DNA of 38,761 bases from Kiritimatiellia bacterium (GTDB lineage Bacteria > Verrucomicrobiota > Kiritimatiellia > JAFGHX01), in assembly GCA_016929905.1 (NCBI GenBank), contig JAFGHX010000473.1, forward strand, positions 1 to 38,761, in the 5' to 3' direction. This document shows positions 8,075 through 16,135 of the stretch, in pieces. The notes beneath the pieces were generated by a model. That model had not been told where the DNA came from, made no database searches, and saw only the letters and a program-made list of their open reading frames with translations. Both the position numbers and the translations under genes were made by a program. The stretch's first letter is position 1. Every line of letters begins with the position of its first letter.

Positions 8075-8086
8075 CCGAGGGACGTC

Positions 8087-9679
8087 ATGCCGAAGGCGGA
8101 ACTGCGCTACGACTGCGTGAGCGGTCTGTGTGTCGACACCCTCCCCGGGCGATGCGGGGTGGTGATCTTCGGCGCATCGGGCGACCTCACGCATCGCAAA
8201 CTGATGCCCGCCCTCTTCAGCTTGGCGCGCCGCGGGTTGCTGCCCGAGCGCTTCTTCGTCGTCGGATGCGCGCGCACGCGGATGTCCGACACGGCGTTTC
8301 GTGACAAGGTGCGCCAAGCCCTGCCAGCGACAACCCCGGCGGACCGGCGGCTGGCGGACAGGTTTCTGAACGCCTGCTACTACCTGCCCGGCAACTATGA
8401 TGAGCCGAGAACCTACCGCGCGCTGTCCAAACGCCTGACCGCTCTGCATGGCAGGCATAAGACCGGCCTGAACCACTTCTTCTACCTCGCGATCCCCCCT
8501 GCCCTGTACGGCGACGTCGTCGCACAACTGAATCGGGCCGGGTTGGTGGACCAGAAGAGCGCCGGTCGGCCCTGGCGCCGGGTAATCGTGGAGAAGCCCA
8601 TCGGGCGCGACTTGTCCTCCGCGATGGACCTGGACCGCGTTCTGCACCAGCACCTCCGCGAGAACCAGATCTACCGAATCGACCACTATCTCGGCAAAGA
8701 GACCGTGCAGAACATCCTCATGTTCCGCTTCGCCAACCTGATTTTCGAACCGCTCTGGAACCAGCAGTACGTTGACCACGTCCAGATCACGGTCGCGGAG
8801 GCGATCGGCATCGAGCACCGGGCCGGCTACTTCGAGCAAACGGGCCTGCTTCGCGACATGTTCCAGAACCACATGTTCCAGATGCTGGCGCTCGTGGCCA
8901 TGGAACCGCCTGCCTCGTTCGACGCCGACCGACTGCGCGACGAGAAGACAAAGCTTCTGCGCTCGATCCGCCCGTTCCCGACCGACGCACTGGACCGTCA
9001 CCTCGTTCGGGGCCAGTACCGCCAGGGGCGCGTGGACGGCCAGCCTGTGCGGGGGTACCGCGCCGAGGACGGCGTGCACCCGCAGTCCCGGACGGAGACC
9101 TTCGTCGCCGCCAAGATTCTGATCGACAACTGGCGCTGGCAGGGCGTGCCCTTTTACCTGCGGTCCGGCAAGCGGCTCCCGCGCCGGGTGAGCGAAATCG
9201 CCATCGCGTTCCGACGCGTTCCGCATTCCATCTTCCATCCGCTGGCTCCGCAGCATCTCATGCCCGACACGCTCGTGCTGAACGTTCAGCCGGAGGAAGG
9301 CATTTCGTTGACCATCCAGGCGAAATGCCCGGGCGGCAAGGTCTGTATGATGCCGCTGTCCATGGATTTCAGGTACAACCAGGTTTTCGGCGGCAATCCG
9401 CCCGAAGCCTACGAACGGCTGCTGCTGGACTGCATGCTCGGCGATCAAACGCTGTTTATTCGGAATGACAACGTCGAGGTATCCTGGGCCCTGCTCACCC
9501 CTGTGCTGGAGGCGTGGGAGATGGCGGGCCGACAGCCCGCCCGCGGCAAGCTGCAGGGCTACCGCGCGGGATCGTGGGGGCCCGCCGCCGCGCACCGGCT
9601 CCTGGCGCGCGACGGGCGGAAATGGCGCACGCCTGGGAACGCCCGCCCGGCTTGCGTCGCGGGCGAAGCCCGTTCTTGA
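8087..9679 (+). CDS. zwf: Glucose-6-phosphate 1-dehydrogenase
   Basis: 530 residues from the ATG at 8087, preceded by GAGGGA. An in-frame ATG at 7994 lies in the tandem repeat and would add 31 low-complexity residues. The NADP-binding motif GASGDLTHRKLMPAL and the active-site RIDHYLGKE mark the family; EKPIGRDL is also conserved. It oxidises glucose 6-phosphate and makes NADPH in the oxidative pentose phosphate path. It sits between superoxide reductase and rubredoxin, without pgl or gnd, which suggests its NADPH feeds redox defence. The last 45 residues are Arg/Ala-rich and diverge from the usual end. Confidence 0.95.
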   Translation: MPKAELRYDCVSGLCVDTLPGRCGVVIFGASGDLTHRKLMPALFSLARRGLLPERFFVVGCARTRMSDTAFRDKVRQALPATTPADRRLADRFLNACYYLPGNYDEPRTYRALSKRLTALHGRHKTGLNHFFYLAIPPALYGDVVAQLNRAGLVDQKSAGRPWRRVIVEKPIGRDLSSAMDLDRVLHQHLRENQIYRIDHYLGKETVQNILMFRFANLIFEPLWNQQYVDHVQITVAEAIGIEHRAGYFEQTGLLRDMFQNHMFQMLALVAMEPPASFDADRLRDEKTKLLRSIRPFPTDALDRHLVRGQYRQGRVDGQPVRGYRAEDGVHPQSRTETFVAAKILIDNWRWQGVPFYLRSGKRLPRRVSEIAIAFRRVPHSIFHPLAPQHLMPDTLVLNVQPEEGISLTIQAKCPGGKVCMMPLSMDFRYNQVFGGNPPEAYERLLLDCMLGDQTLFIRNDNVEVSWALLTPVLEAWEMAGRQPARGKLQGYRAGSWGPAAAHRLLARDGRKWRTPGNARPACVAGEARS

Positions 9680-9731
9680 ATGTAATCGGCCGGTTTCGGC
9701 AACGACAGATGCGAAAAGGGGGTAAAACCAG

Positions 9732-9896
9732 ATGAAGAAATACGTATGCAACGCCTGCTCCTATGTGTACGACCCGGAAAAGGGCGATCCGGACAACGGC
9801 GTGCCGCCCGGCACGGCGTTCGAGGATCTGCCCGACGATTGGATCTGCCCCGATTGCGGGGTCGGCAAGGACCAGTTCTCGCCTGAAGACGAGTAG
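9732..9896 (+). CDS. Rubredoxin
   Basis: 54 residues. A single Fe(SCys)4 site is formed by CNAC near the N-terminus and CPDCG near the C-terminus, with the conserved YDPEKGDPDNGVPPGT loop and the aromatic/acidic core (FEDLPDDWICP). It is a small cytoplasmic electron carrier and the known donor to superoxide reductase and rubrerythrin, both encoded just upstream. GGGGG lies about 9 nt before the ATG. It is 52 bp after zwf and 32 bp before dsbD. Confidence 0.95.
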   Translation: MKKYVCNACSYVYDPEKGDPDNGVPPGTAFEDLPDDWICPDCGVGKDQFSPEDE

Positions 9897-9928
9897 CCGG
9901 GCCGAAGTCGAGCCGGGAGACCTCAGCC

Positions 9929-11584
9929 ATGAAACGCATGCGACTCCTGTTAGGATTGATTCTGATCCTCGCGGCCGGAGCGGGGGCGCAGGATCCGTTC
10001 AGCGTCACAGCCGCGCTCGACACCGTTGAGAACGGCGCGCACGTGCTGTCGCTCTCCTTCTCCGTACCGCCCGACCATTACCTCTACGCGGACAGAATCC
10101 GCGTGACGCTGAGCGCTCCGCCCGGCGCCGCCTTGGGCCCCGGGCAGATGCCTGCAGCCAAGGAGAAAACAGACCCGTTCACCGGCGAGCCCGTCCAGAT
10201 CTATTCTCGGGACTTCACGGCGCGTTACGTCTTGACCGGCCTGCACAACCGAACGGCCACGGTGACGGTCGGCTACCAGGGCTGCACCGCCAGCACCTGC
10301 TTCCTGCCCGCCACCCACACCTTCAACCTGGCATCGGACGGTGCGCCCCCATCCGGGCCTTCGCCCGATGCCGCCGGCACGCCCGCCGCGATACCTGCCG
10401 GCCCGGCAGGCTGGCGCGCGCTGCTCGAGTCGTTCGAAACCGCCGGGACGCAATCGGGCTATCTCCGACCGGCCGCCTTCACCGCCTTTCTCGACCATGC
10501 CGAACAGGGCGCACGGAAAGAAGGCCTCGTGGACCGAATCGTGACCGGGAACATCTGGCTCTCGGCATTGCTCATCTTCGTGTTCGGAATCGGGTTGAAC
10601 CTTACGCCGTGCGTGCTGCCGATGATTCCCATCAATATTGCCATCATCGGCGCCGGGGCACAGGCCGGATCCCGGGCCAAGGGGCTCGCCCTGGGCGCGA
10701 CCTACGGCGCGGGCATCGCCATCGCCTACGGCGTGCTCGGGCTCGTCGTCGTGTTGACCCGCTCCGCGTTCGGGACGCTCAACGCCAACCCGTGGTTCAA
10801 TATCGGCATCGCGCTGGTCTTCCTGCTCCTGGCCCTGGCCATGTTCGGCCTGTTCAATATCGACCTGTCCCGGTTCCAGACGGCGGCGCGGCCCGGCACG
10901 CGCCGGCGCGGCTCCTTCGTGCTCGCGTTCTCGATGGGCGCCGTCGCCGCCCTGTTGGCCGGCGCCTGCGTCGCGCCCGTCGTCATCGCCACCGTCGTCA
11001 GAGCCGGTAACCTGTATGCCGCCGGCCAGAACGCTGCTCTGCTCCTTCCGTTCGTGCTCGGGGCCGGCATGGCGCTGCCCTGGCCCCTGGCCGGCGCCGG
11101 CCTCTCGTTTCTGCCCAAACCCGGCAAATGGATGCAGTGGGTCAAGTACGCGTTCGGAACCATCATCCTGATCGCCGCCCTCTACTACGGCGCGACGGGT
11201 ATCGGGCTCTTTCGCGTCACACCCATTCCCGATCGGGCCGGCCGGGCCCAGGTCGAGTCGGATACGCCCGTCGAAGGCTGGCTTGAATCGCTGCCTGAGG
11301 CGCTGGAGGCCGGCCGCCGCCAGCTCAAGCCCATTTTCATTGACTTCTGGGCAAGTTGGTGCAAGAACTGTCTGGCCATGGAGAAGACGACGTTCAAGGA
11401 CCCCGAAGTCAGAGGGCGCCTTGAAGGATACGTCCGCCTGAAATTCCAAGCCGAGAACCCCAGCGCCCCGGAAACCAAGGCCGTGCTGGAAGCGTTCGGC
11501 GTGCGCGGATTGCCCACGTTCGTTATTCTCCGCCCGCGGGCCGAGCCCCCCTCCGATCGGGGGGCGCCTCCTGGCCGTCCGTGA
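9929..11584 (+). CDS. dsbD: Thiol:disulfide interchange protein DsbD
   Basis: 551 residues. Signal peptide (1-20), then a DsbD-alpha domain with the Cys pair in GCTASTCFLP (about 113-122). The membrane beta domain runs about 205-435; its active cysteines are in LTPCVLPMIP and GACVAPVV. A C-terminal thioredoxin-like gamma domain has WASWCKNC. The protein moves electrons from cytoplasmic thioredoxin to the periplasm, and thioredoxin reductase follows 112 bp later. Oddity: the protein ends soon after LPTFVI with a Pro/Arg tail, about 25 residues short of the usual last hairpin and helix. The stop follows C- and G-homopolymers, so a frameshift is possible. Confidence 0.92.
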   Translation: MKRMRLLLGLILILAAGAGAQDPFSVTAALDTVENGAHVLSLSFSVPPDHYLYADRIRVTLSAPPGAALGPGQMPAAKEKTDPFTGEPVQIYSRDFTARYVLTGLHNRTATVTVGYQGCTASTCFLPATHTFNLASDGAPPSGPSPDAAGTPAAIPAGPAGWRALLESFETAGTQSGYLRPAAFTAFLDHAEQGARKEGLVDRIVTGNIWLSALLIFVFGIGLNLTPCVLPMIPINIAIIGAGAQAGSRAKGLALGATYGAGIAIAYGVLGLVVVLTRSAFGTLNANPWFNIGIALVFLLLALAMFGLFNIDLSRFQTAARPGTRRRGSFVLAFSMGAVAALLAGACVAPVVIATVVRAGNLYAAGQNAALLLPFVLGAGMALPWPLAGAGLSFLPKPGKWMQWVKYAFGTIILIAALYYGATGIGLFRVTPIPDRAGRAQVESDTPVEGWLESLPEALEAGRRQLKPIFIDFWASWCKNCLAMEKTTFKDPEVRGRLEGYVRLKFQAENPSAPETKAVLEAFGVRGLPTFVILRPRAEPPSDRGAPPGRP

Positions 11585-11696
11585 GAGCACCCGGCGCGGG
11601 CGGGCAGCTGTGCGTGAGTCCGTGTTCCTGCGGCCCCGGAAAGGCTCGGCCGGAGTCCGGGATCGATTTCTGAAAATCATGCATCGGGGAGGAGTA

Positions 11697-12635
11697 ATGA
11701 CTGCGACGGACAAACCACATCACCGAATCGCCATCATTGGGTCCGGACCCGCCGGGCTGACGGCCGCCATTTATACCGCGCGCGCCTTGTTCGAGCCCGT
11801 GGTGTTCGAGGGGTTACAGCCCGGCGGGCAACTGACGACCACCACCGAAGTCGAGAACTATCCGGGCTTCCCCGAAGCCGTCATGGGCCCGCAGCTCATG
11901 CAGGACATGCGGGCCCAGGCCGCACGGTTCGGAACGCAGTTCCGGCAGGAGACGGTCCAGCAGGTCGACTTCGGCAAGCCGCCGTTCACCCTCACGGCCG
12001 ACTCGGGCGCCTGCACCGCCGATGCGGTCATCATCGCGGCCGGCGCCAGTGCCAACTGGCTCGGCCTCGAATCCGAACAGAAGCTGCGCGGGCACGGCGT
12101 CTCGGCCTGCGCCACCTGCGACGGATTCTTCTTCCGAGACAAGGACGTGCTCGTGATCGGCGGCGGCGACTCCGCCATCGAGGAGGCGTCCTTTCTCACG
12201 CGGTTCGCCGCCAAGGTCACCATCGTGCACCGGCGCGACGCCCTGCGCGCCTCGAAATTCATGCAGCAAAAAGCTTTCGACAACCCGAAAATCGAGGTCG
12301 CGTGGGACTCCGTCGTCGAGGAAGTCCTGGATGTCGCCAGCAAGCAGGTCACCGGCGCGCGGCTCCGAAACGTGAAGACCGGCGCCGAGCAGATCCTTCC
12401 CTGCCAGGGCTTCTTCCTCGCCATCGGCCACACGCCGAACACCGCGGTGTTCAAGGGGCAGCTCGATATGGACGAGAAGGGCTACCTCAGCACGAAGCCC
12501 GGCAGCACCGCCACCTCCGTGGCGGGCGTCTTCGCCGCGGGCGACGTGCAGGACCACCGCTACCGGCAGGCGATCACCGCCGCCGGCTCCGGCTGCATGG
12601 CCGCTCTCGACGCCGAAGCCTATCTGGGCCGGTAG
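11697..12635 (+). CDS. trxB: Thioredoxin reductase
   Basis: 312 residues from the ATG at 11697, with GGGGAGGAG just upstream; the frame is open further upstream but without family similarity. FAD-binding GSGPAG (15-20), GGQLTTTTEVENYPGF, the redox-active CATC at 138-141, NADPH-binding GGGDSA and the C-terminal GVFAAGDVQD with the second FAD contact. It uses NADPH to reduce thioredoxin, which would also supply DsbD encoded next door. It ends in a strong hairpin shared with convergent folE. Confidence 0.95.
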   Translation: MTATDKPHHRIAIIGSGPAGLTAAIYTARALFEPVVFEGLQPGGQLTTTTEVENYPGFPEAVMGPQLMQDMRAQAARFGTQFRQETVQQVDFGKPPFTLTADSGACTADAVIIAAGASANWLGLESEQKLRGHGVSACATCDGFFFRDKDVLVIGGGDSAIEEASFLTRFAAKVTIVHRRDALRASKFMQQKAFDNPKIEVAWDSVVEEVLDVASKQVTGARLRNVKTGAEQILPCQGFFLAIGHTPNTAVFKGQLDMDEKGYLSTKPGSTATSVAGVFAAGDVQDHRYRQAITAAGSGCMAALDAEAYLGR

Positions 12636-12727
12636 AAGCGGCGGCTCGCCGATTCCCCGGGCCGGAGGCACGATCCTCCCGGCGGCGCCCGGCGCCGCCG
12701 GCAGAAAGCGGCGAGACGCCGCTTCTA
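12633..12727. terminator. Long stem with inner hairpins between convergent trxB and folE
   Basis: 12633-12651 and 12709-12727 are complementary at 18 of 19 positions. Inside are a GGAGG/CCTCC hairpin (12664-12679) and an 8-bp GC hairpin (GGCGGCGC/GCGCCGCC, 12681-12699). It begins in the trxB stop codon and ends 2 bp before the folE stop, so it could terminate both genes. There is no U-tract. Confidence 0.6.
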
Positions 12728-12729
12728 CC

Positions 12730-13302
12730 CTACCCCCGGGCCGGCTCGCGGTGGATCAGCGAAAGAAACTCGGTACGGGTGGCGGCGTCGTCATGGAAGC
12801 TGCCGAGCACCGAGGAGGTCACCATCACCGAATTCTGCTTTTCCACCCCGCGCATCATCATGCACAGGTGCTGGCACTCCATCACAACGCCCACGCCCTC
12901 GGCGTCCACCGTGCGCATGATCTCGTGCGCCACCTCCGCGGTCAGCCGCTCCTGGATCTGCAGCCGCCGCGCGTAATGGTCAACGATCCGGGCCAGCTTG
13001 CTGACGCCCAGCACCTGCTTGCGCGCAATGTAGCCGATGTGGCACTTGCCGAAAAACGGCAGCATGTGGTGCTCGCACAGGCTGTAGACTTCGACTTCGC
13101 GCAGCAGAATCATGTTGTTCGCTTCCGACTGGAACACGGCCTGGTTCACGATGCCGCCCAGATCGCTCCGGTAGCCGGAGGTCAGGAACTCCATCGCTTT
13201 GGCCACGCGCATCGGGGTCCTCAACAGCCCCTCGCGTGCGGGATCCTCCCCGAACTCCACCAGCATCTCTTTCACCAATTCCGCCACCCGTTCCGTATTC
13301 AT
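12730..13302 (-). CDS. folE: GTP cyclohydrolase I
   Basis: 190 residues from the ATG at 13302, preceded by GGAGAGGA and overlapping the folK stop by 4 nt. Zinc ligands appear in SLCEHHMLPF and ECQHLCMMMRG; GYIARKQVLGVSKLARIVD-type active-site segments and HDDAATRTEFLSL at the end are typical. It converts GTP to 7,8-dihydroneopterin triphosphate, the first step of tetrahydrofolate synthesis. Third gene of the folB-folK-folE operon, so the pathway's first enzyme is encoded last. Confidence 0.97.
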   Translation of the reverse strand: MNTERVAELVKEMLVEFGEDPAREGLLRTPMRVAKAMEFLTSGYRSDLGGIVNQAVFQSEANNMILLREVEVYSLCEHHMLPFFGKCHIGYIARKQVLGVSKLARIVDHYARRLQIQERLTAEVAHEIMRTVDAEGVGVVMECQHLCMMMRGVEKQNSVMVTSSVLGSFHDDAATRTEFLSLIHREPARG

Positions 13303-13829
13303 CGCCGTATCCTCTCCCTCAGCCTCTCCGTCAACTCCGGCAAAATCGACATGCCCGCCCGGCTCATCCCGTGTGCAATCGCCAGCAGCGGCTCGCCCGT
13401 GTCGGCAAGAACCAGGTCGGGCGCCAGTTCCAGCAGCGGCAGCGCCACAAACGCCCGTGTCCGGATGTCGGGATCCGGAAGCGTCAGATCCGGCGTGCGC
13501 AGGACCAGATCGCCGTATGCCACGATATCCAGATCGATCGTGCGGTCCGCAAACCGGTCGCCGCCGCGCACGCGGCCAAGTTCCGCTTCGATCGCGCGCA
13601 GCACGTCCCCCTTGAGCCGGACGGCGTCCAGCCGCGTCTCCACCCGCCATACGCCGTTCGCAAAATCCGGCTGCCGCCGCCCCCCGGCCGGCGCGGTCCT
13701 GTAGAACGTCGACACACCCGTCACCCGCACATGCGCCAGCAGCAGGTCCAACGCCCGCGGAATGTGAATTTGCGGCTCCAGATTCGAGCCGACCGACAAG
13801 AATACGCGCTTACCGCTGCGTTCGCGCAT
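13299..13829 (-). CDS. folK: Hydroxymethyl-dihydropterin pyrophosphokinase
   Basis: 176 residues. FLSVGSNLEP at the N-terminus, STFYRTAPAGG, and the signature RFADRTIDLDIVAYGD with the magnesium-binding D-x-D are diagnostic. It transfers pyrophosphate from ATP to 6-hydroxymethyl-dihydropterin, the step before dihydropteroate synthase. It overlaps folB by 20 nt upstream and folE by 4 nt downstream, indicating translational coupling across the operon. Confidence 0.96.
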   Translation of the reverse strand: MRERSGKRVFLSVGSNLEPQIHIPRALDLLLAHVRVTGVSTFYRTAPAGGRRQPDFANGVWRVETRLDAVRLKGDVLRAIEAELGRVRGGDRFADRTIDLDIVAYGDLVLRTPDLTLPDPDIRTRAFVALPLLELAPDLVLADTGEPLLAIAHGMSRAGMSILPELTERLRERIRR

Positions 13830-14199
13830 CGGGCTTCTGTTCCCGTACGATCTCTACGCCGACACTCCTCGAAAAACGGGCCGCGCCGGGCTTCTCCACC
13901 GATACCGTCACCCGCCGAACCCGCTCGTCCTCCAGACAGATCTCGGCGGCCCGCTCCGCCAACCGCTCCACAAGAAAAAACGAACTCGCCTCCGCCATGG
14001 CCAGGACTCTCTTCTTCAACGCTTTGTAATCGACCGAATCCTCGATCCGATCCGTCTGCCCCGCCTGGCGCAGGTCGGTGTGCAGCGTCATGTTGATCAG
14101 CACATCCTGCCGGGTTCGGCGCTCCTCCTCGAAAATCCCGATCACACACCGAACGAGCAGGTCCTTGATCGCGATCTTGTCCAAGTGCGGCTCCTGCAT
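13810..14199 (-). CDS. folB: Dihydroneopterin aldolase
   Basis: 129 residues from the ATG at 14199, which has GGAGGA 5 nt upstream; the frame is open to 14292 but that extension lacks family features. DKIAIKDLLVRCVIGIFEEERRTRQ-type N-terminus, SVDYKALKKRV, and FFLVERLAE are typical FolB segments. It cleaves dihydroneopterin to 6-hydroxymethyl-dihydropterin. First gene of the operon; the shared upstream gap (14200-14337) also serves the divergent GDT1-like gene. Confidence 0.93.
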   Translation of the reverse strand: MQEPHLDKIAIKDLLVRCVIGIFEEERRTRQDVLINMTLHTDLRQAGQTDRIEDSVDYKALKKRVLAMAEASSFFLVERLAERAAEICLEDERVRRVTVSVEKPGAARFSRSVGVEIVREQKPDARTQR

Positions 14200-14337
14200 C
14201 GCAGTCCTCCACCGCGCTTTCATGCCGAATTCCAGGGCATAGTGCAAGAACGAAATACGGCGCTTGCGCTCCAGGCCCCGATTCTGCATCATTTTGGACG
14301 CGACCGACTACCACATGACCGAAGCGGAGGCCGTCTT

Positions 14338-14607
14338 ATGGACTGGAAGACAACCCTGGCAACCTTTTCAATGATCTTCCTCGCGGAAATGGGCGACAAG
14401 ACGCAACTGGCCGTTTTCAACTTCGCCGCCAAGTCGCAAGCCCCGCTCGCCGTCTTCATCGGCGGGGGCGCCGCACTGCTGCTCACCACCTTGCTGGGCG
14501 TCCTGTTCGGCGGCGCCATCGCCAGGGCGATACCGGCACACGTCGTGCGCTATGCGGCCGGCAGCTTGTTCATCGCCTTCGGCATATGGACCCTTCTGGG
14601 CCGGTAG
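14338..14607 (+). CDS. Half-size GDT1/TMEM165 (UPF0016) membrane protein
   Basis: 89 residues, ATG at 14338 with GGAGG 8 nt upstream. One copy of the family signature EMGDKTQ sits in the first helix, followed by two more membrane helices. The family exports manganese or calcium. Most members have two such halves; single-repeat forms must pair, either with themselves or with a second small gene, and no second copy is next door. The downstream ferritin-like gene is only 10 nt away. Manganese handling would suit the redox genes nearby, but the substrate is inferred. Confidence 0.88.
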   Translation: MDWKTTLATFSMIFLAEMGDKTQLAVFNFAAKSQAPLAVFIGGGAALLLTTLLGVLFGGAIARAIPAHVVRYAAGSLFIAFGIWTLLGR

Positions 14608-14617
14608 GAGGTGGCGG

Positions 14618-15097
14618 ATGTCCTTGCTCAAACGACTCCTGAGCGCGCCGCTCGTGCGGGCGGCCGCCGGGTTCGAGGATCAGATCGCACAGCTCTACGA
14701 CCGGGCCGCGAACGCCGTGACGCATGCGGAGGCGAAAGCCCTGTTCGCCGCGCTGGCGAAGGAAGAGCGCGAACATGCCAGGCGCCTGCGTCAACTGCCC
14801 GCATCCGAACCGGATGCGCCCGGTCCGACAACCGGCCTCTCGTTCGATATCCCCCCGATCCCGCACGACACCCATGCCGTGCCCGAAGTTCTCGAATGGA
14901 TCACACGCGTCCAGCAACACGAACAGGCGGTCGCCGATTTCTACGACGCGCTCGCCCGCAAGGCCGTCTTGCCGGCCGTCAAGCACACACTCCGGTCGCT
15001 CGCCGAACAGGAGAACCGCCACCTGCAACACCTGCAGACCCTCCGCACGCTGCTCGGGCGAGGACCGGGGGACGGGAGGACAGCAGCGTCCTCTTGA
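14618..15097 (+). CDS. Ferritin-like / erythrin-type diiron protein
   Basis: 159 residues, GGAGG 6 nt before the ATG. Two helix pairs carry ExxH motifs (KEEREHARRL near 50, EQENRHLQHL near 135) and Glu residues in FEDQIAQLYDRAA and VQQHEQAVADFYD, the layout of a ferritin-like diiron site. It lacks the rubredoxin domain of true rubrerythrin. A Pro-rich linker joins the two halves. A role in iron storage or peroxide removal is plausible. It is probably co-transcribed with the GDT1-like gene (10-nt gap). Confidence 0.75.
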   Translation: MSLLKRLLSAPLVRAAAGFEDQIAQLYDRAANAVTHAEAKALFAALAKEEREHARRLRQLPASEPDAPGPTTGLSFDIPPIPHDTHAVPEVLEWITRVQQHEQAVADFYDALARKAVLPAVKHTLRSLAEQENRHLQHLQTLRTLLGRGPGDGRTAASS

Positions 15098-15106
15098 TCG
15101 GGGGTC

Positions 15107-15134
15107 GGGGCACGAGGGCTCAGGAGTGTGCCCC
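15107..15134 (+). terminator. Hairpin after the ferritin-like gene
   Basis: GGGGCAC (15107-15113) pairs with GTGCCCC (15128-15134) 10 nt after the stop. There is no U-tract, so this is a weak terminator candidate. Confidence 0.35.
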
Positions 15135-15210
15135 GCCCGCCCAATCCACCAACCGATTCCTCAACCTGGCCCCCTTCGAGATTCCGCCCGTCACCTCCGC
15201 CATTGCCCGC

Positions 15211-15239
15211 TTGACAACGCCCGCCCCCACGCCTATCGT
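15211..15239 (+). promoter_or_regulatory. Promoter of the nucleoside phosphorylase gene
   Basis: TTGACA (15211-15216), 17-nt spacer, TATCGT (15234-15239). The leader of about 80 nt contains the 12-bp repeat at 15274-15309. Confidence 0.55.
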
Positions 15240-15273
15240 GCGCAGGTCTGAACACAACCCGCCATCGGGAAAT

Positions 15274-15309
15274 CGACAAGGACGACGACAAAGACTGCGA
15301 CAAAGACCA
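15274..15309 (+). repeat. 12-bp tandem repeat, locus 1 (three units)
   Basis: CGACAAGGACGA, CGACAAAGACTG and CGACAAAGACCA follow one another without gaps in the leader of the phosphorylase gene, ending 17 nt before its ATG. Related arrays lie at 17869-17917, 18049-18072 and 31502-31549. Confidence 0.8.
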
Positions 15310-15326
15310 GAAAACAGGAGACGAGC

Positions 15327-16109
15327 ATGAAGAAGAATGCACAGCCGATCACCGGCTGCGGGGAAGGCGAGATTGCCGCGTACGCGTTTCTCTGCGGGGA
15401 TCCCGGCCGGATTCCCAAGGTGTCGGCGCAATGGGACGATTTCGAAGAGGTCTGCCGCGTGCGCGAATACGTCATTCACACCGGCACGAAGAACGGCGTC
15501 CGGCTCTCGGCCGCTTCCACCGGGATCGGCGGCCCCTCGACCGCCATTGTCCTGGAGGAAATGGCCAAACTCGGCGCCCAAACGTTCATCCGCATCGGGA
15601 ACAGCGGCGCGCTCGCCGACAAGGTCGATTTCGGCGATTATGTGATCTCTACCGCGTCCGTCCGGGACGAAGGCACGTCCAAGAGCTACATCGGCGCGGA
15701 CTACCCGGCGGCCGCCGATTTCGCCGTTACCGAGGCGCTCGTCAACGCCGCGCGCCAAGCCGGCGCCACCTTCCATACCGGGATCACTTGGTCCGTCGAT
15801 GGGTTCTACTCCCGCAACAAGGTGCTGGGCCAGGACGGCGGTCTGATCCCCATGAGCTTCAAGGGGCTGGACGAAGACCGCAAGGGCCGCATGGTGCTGG
15901 ACTACAAAGCGGCAGGCGTCCTCAACGTGGAAATGGAATCGTCCACCCTCTTCACCCTGGCCGGAATCTACGGACTGCGCGCCGGCTGTATCTGCACCGT
16001 GTCCGACCGCACGCCCTGGCCCGGGCCCGGCGCCGACGCGCTGACCCTGGACAAGAACATCGACGGCGCGATCACCATCGCGCTCAATGCCTTGCTCGCC
16101 CTGGCGTAG
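15327..16109 (+). CDS. udp: Nucleoside phosphorylase, uridine phosphorylase type
   Basis: 260 residues, CAGGAG 7 nt before the ATG. Phosphate-binding GDPGRIPKV, the ASTGIGGPSTAIV loop, the FIRIGNSGALAD segment, and the nucleoside-site LNVEMESSTLFTLAGIYG are typical of the PNP_UDP_1 fold. It splits a nucleoside with phosphate into base and ribose 1-phosphate in salvage. The exact base preference cannot be read with certainty; uridine is most likely from the overall pattern. It has its own predicted promoter and stands alone. Confidence 0.9.
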   Translation: MKKNAQPITGCGEGEIAAYAFLCGDPGRIPKVSAQWDDFEEVCRVREYVIHTGTKNGVRLSAASTGIGGPSTAIVLEEMAKLGAQTFIRIGNSGALADKVDFGDYVISTASVRDEGTSKSYIGADYPAAADFAVTEALVNAARQAGATFHTGITWSVDGFYSRNKVLGQDGGLIPMSFKGLDEDRKGRMVLDYKAAGVLNVEMESSTLFTLAGIYGLRAGCICTVSDRTPWPGPGADALTLDKNIDGAITIALNALLALA

Positions 16110-16135
16110 GACCCGATCGCTTCGCGCTCGCTTCT

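Noticed and set aside
7349..9751. Minus-strand open frame of 800 codons opposite dfx and zwf
   Set aside because: Antisense shadow, and it runs through the tandem repeats.
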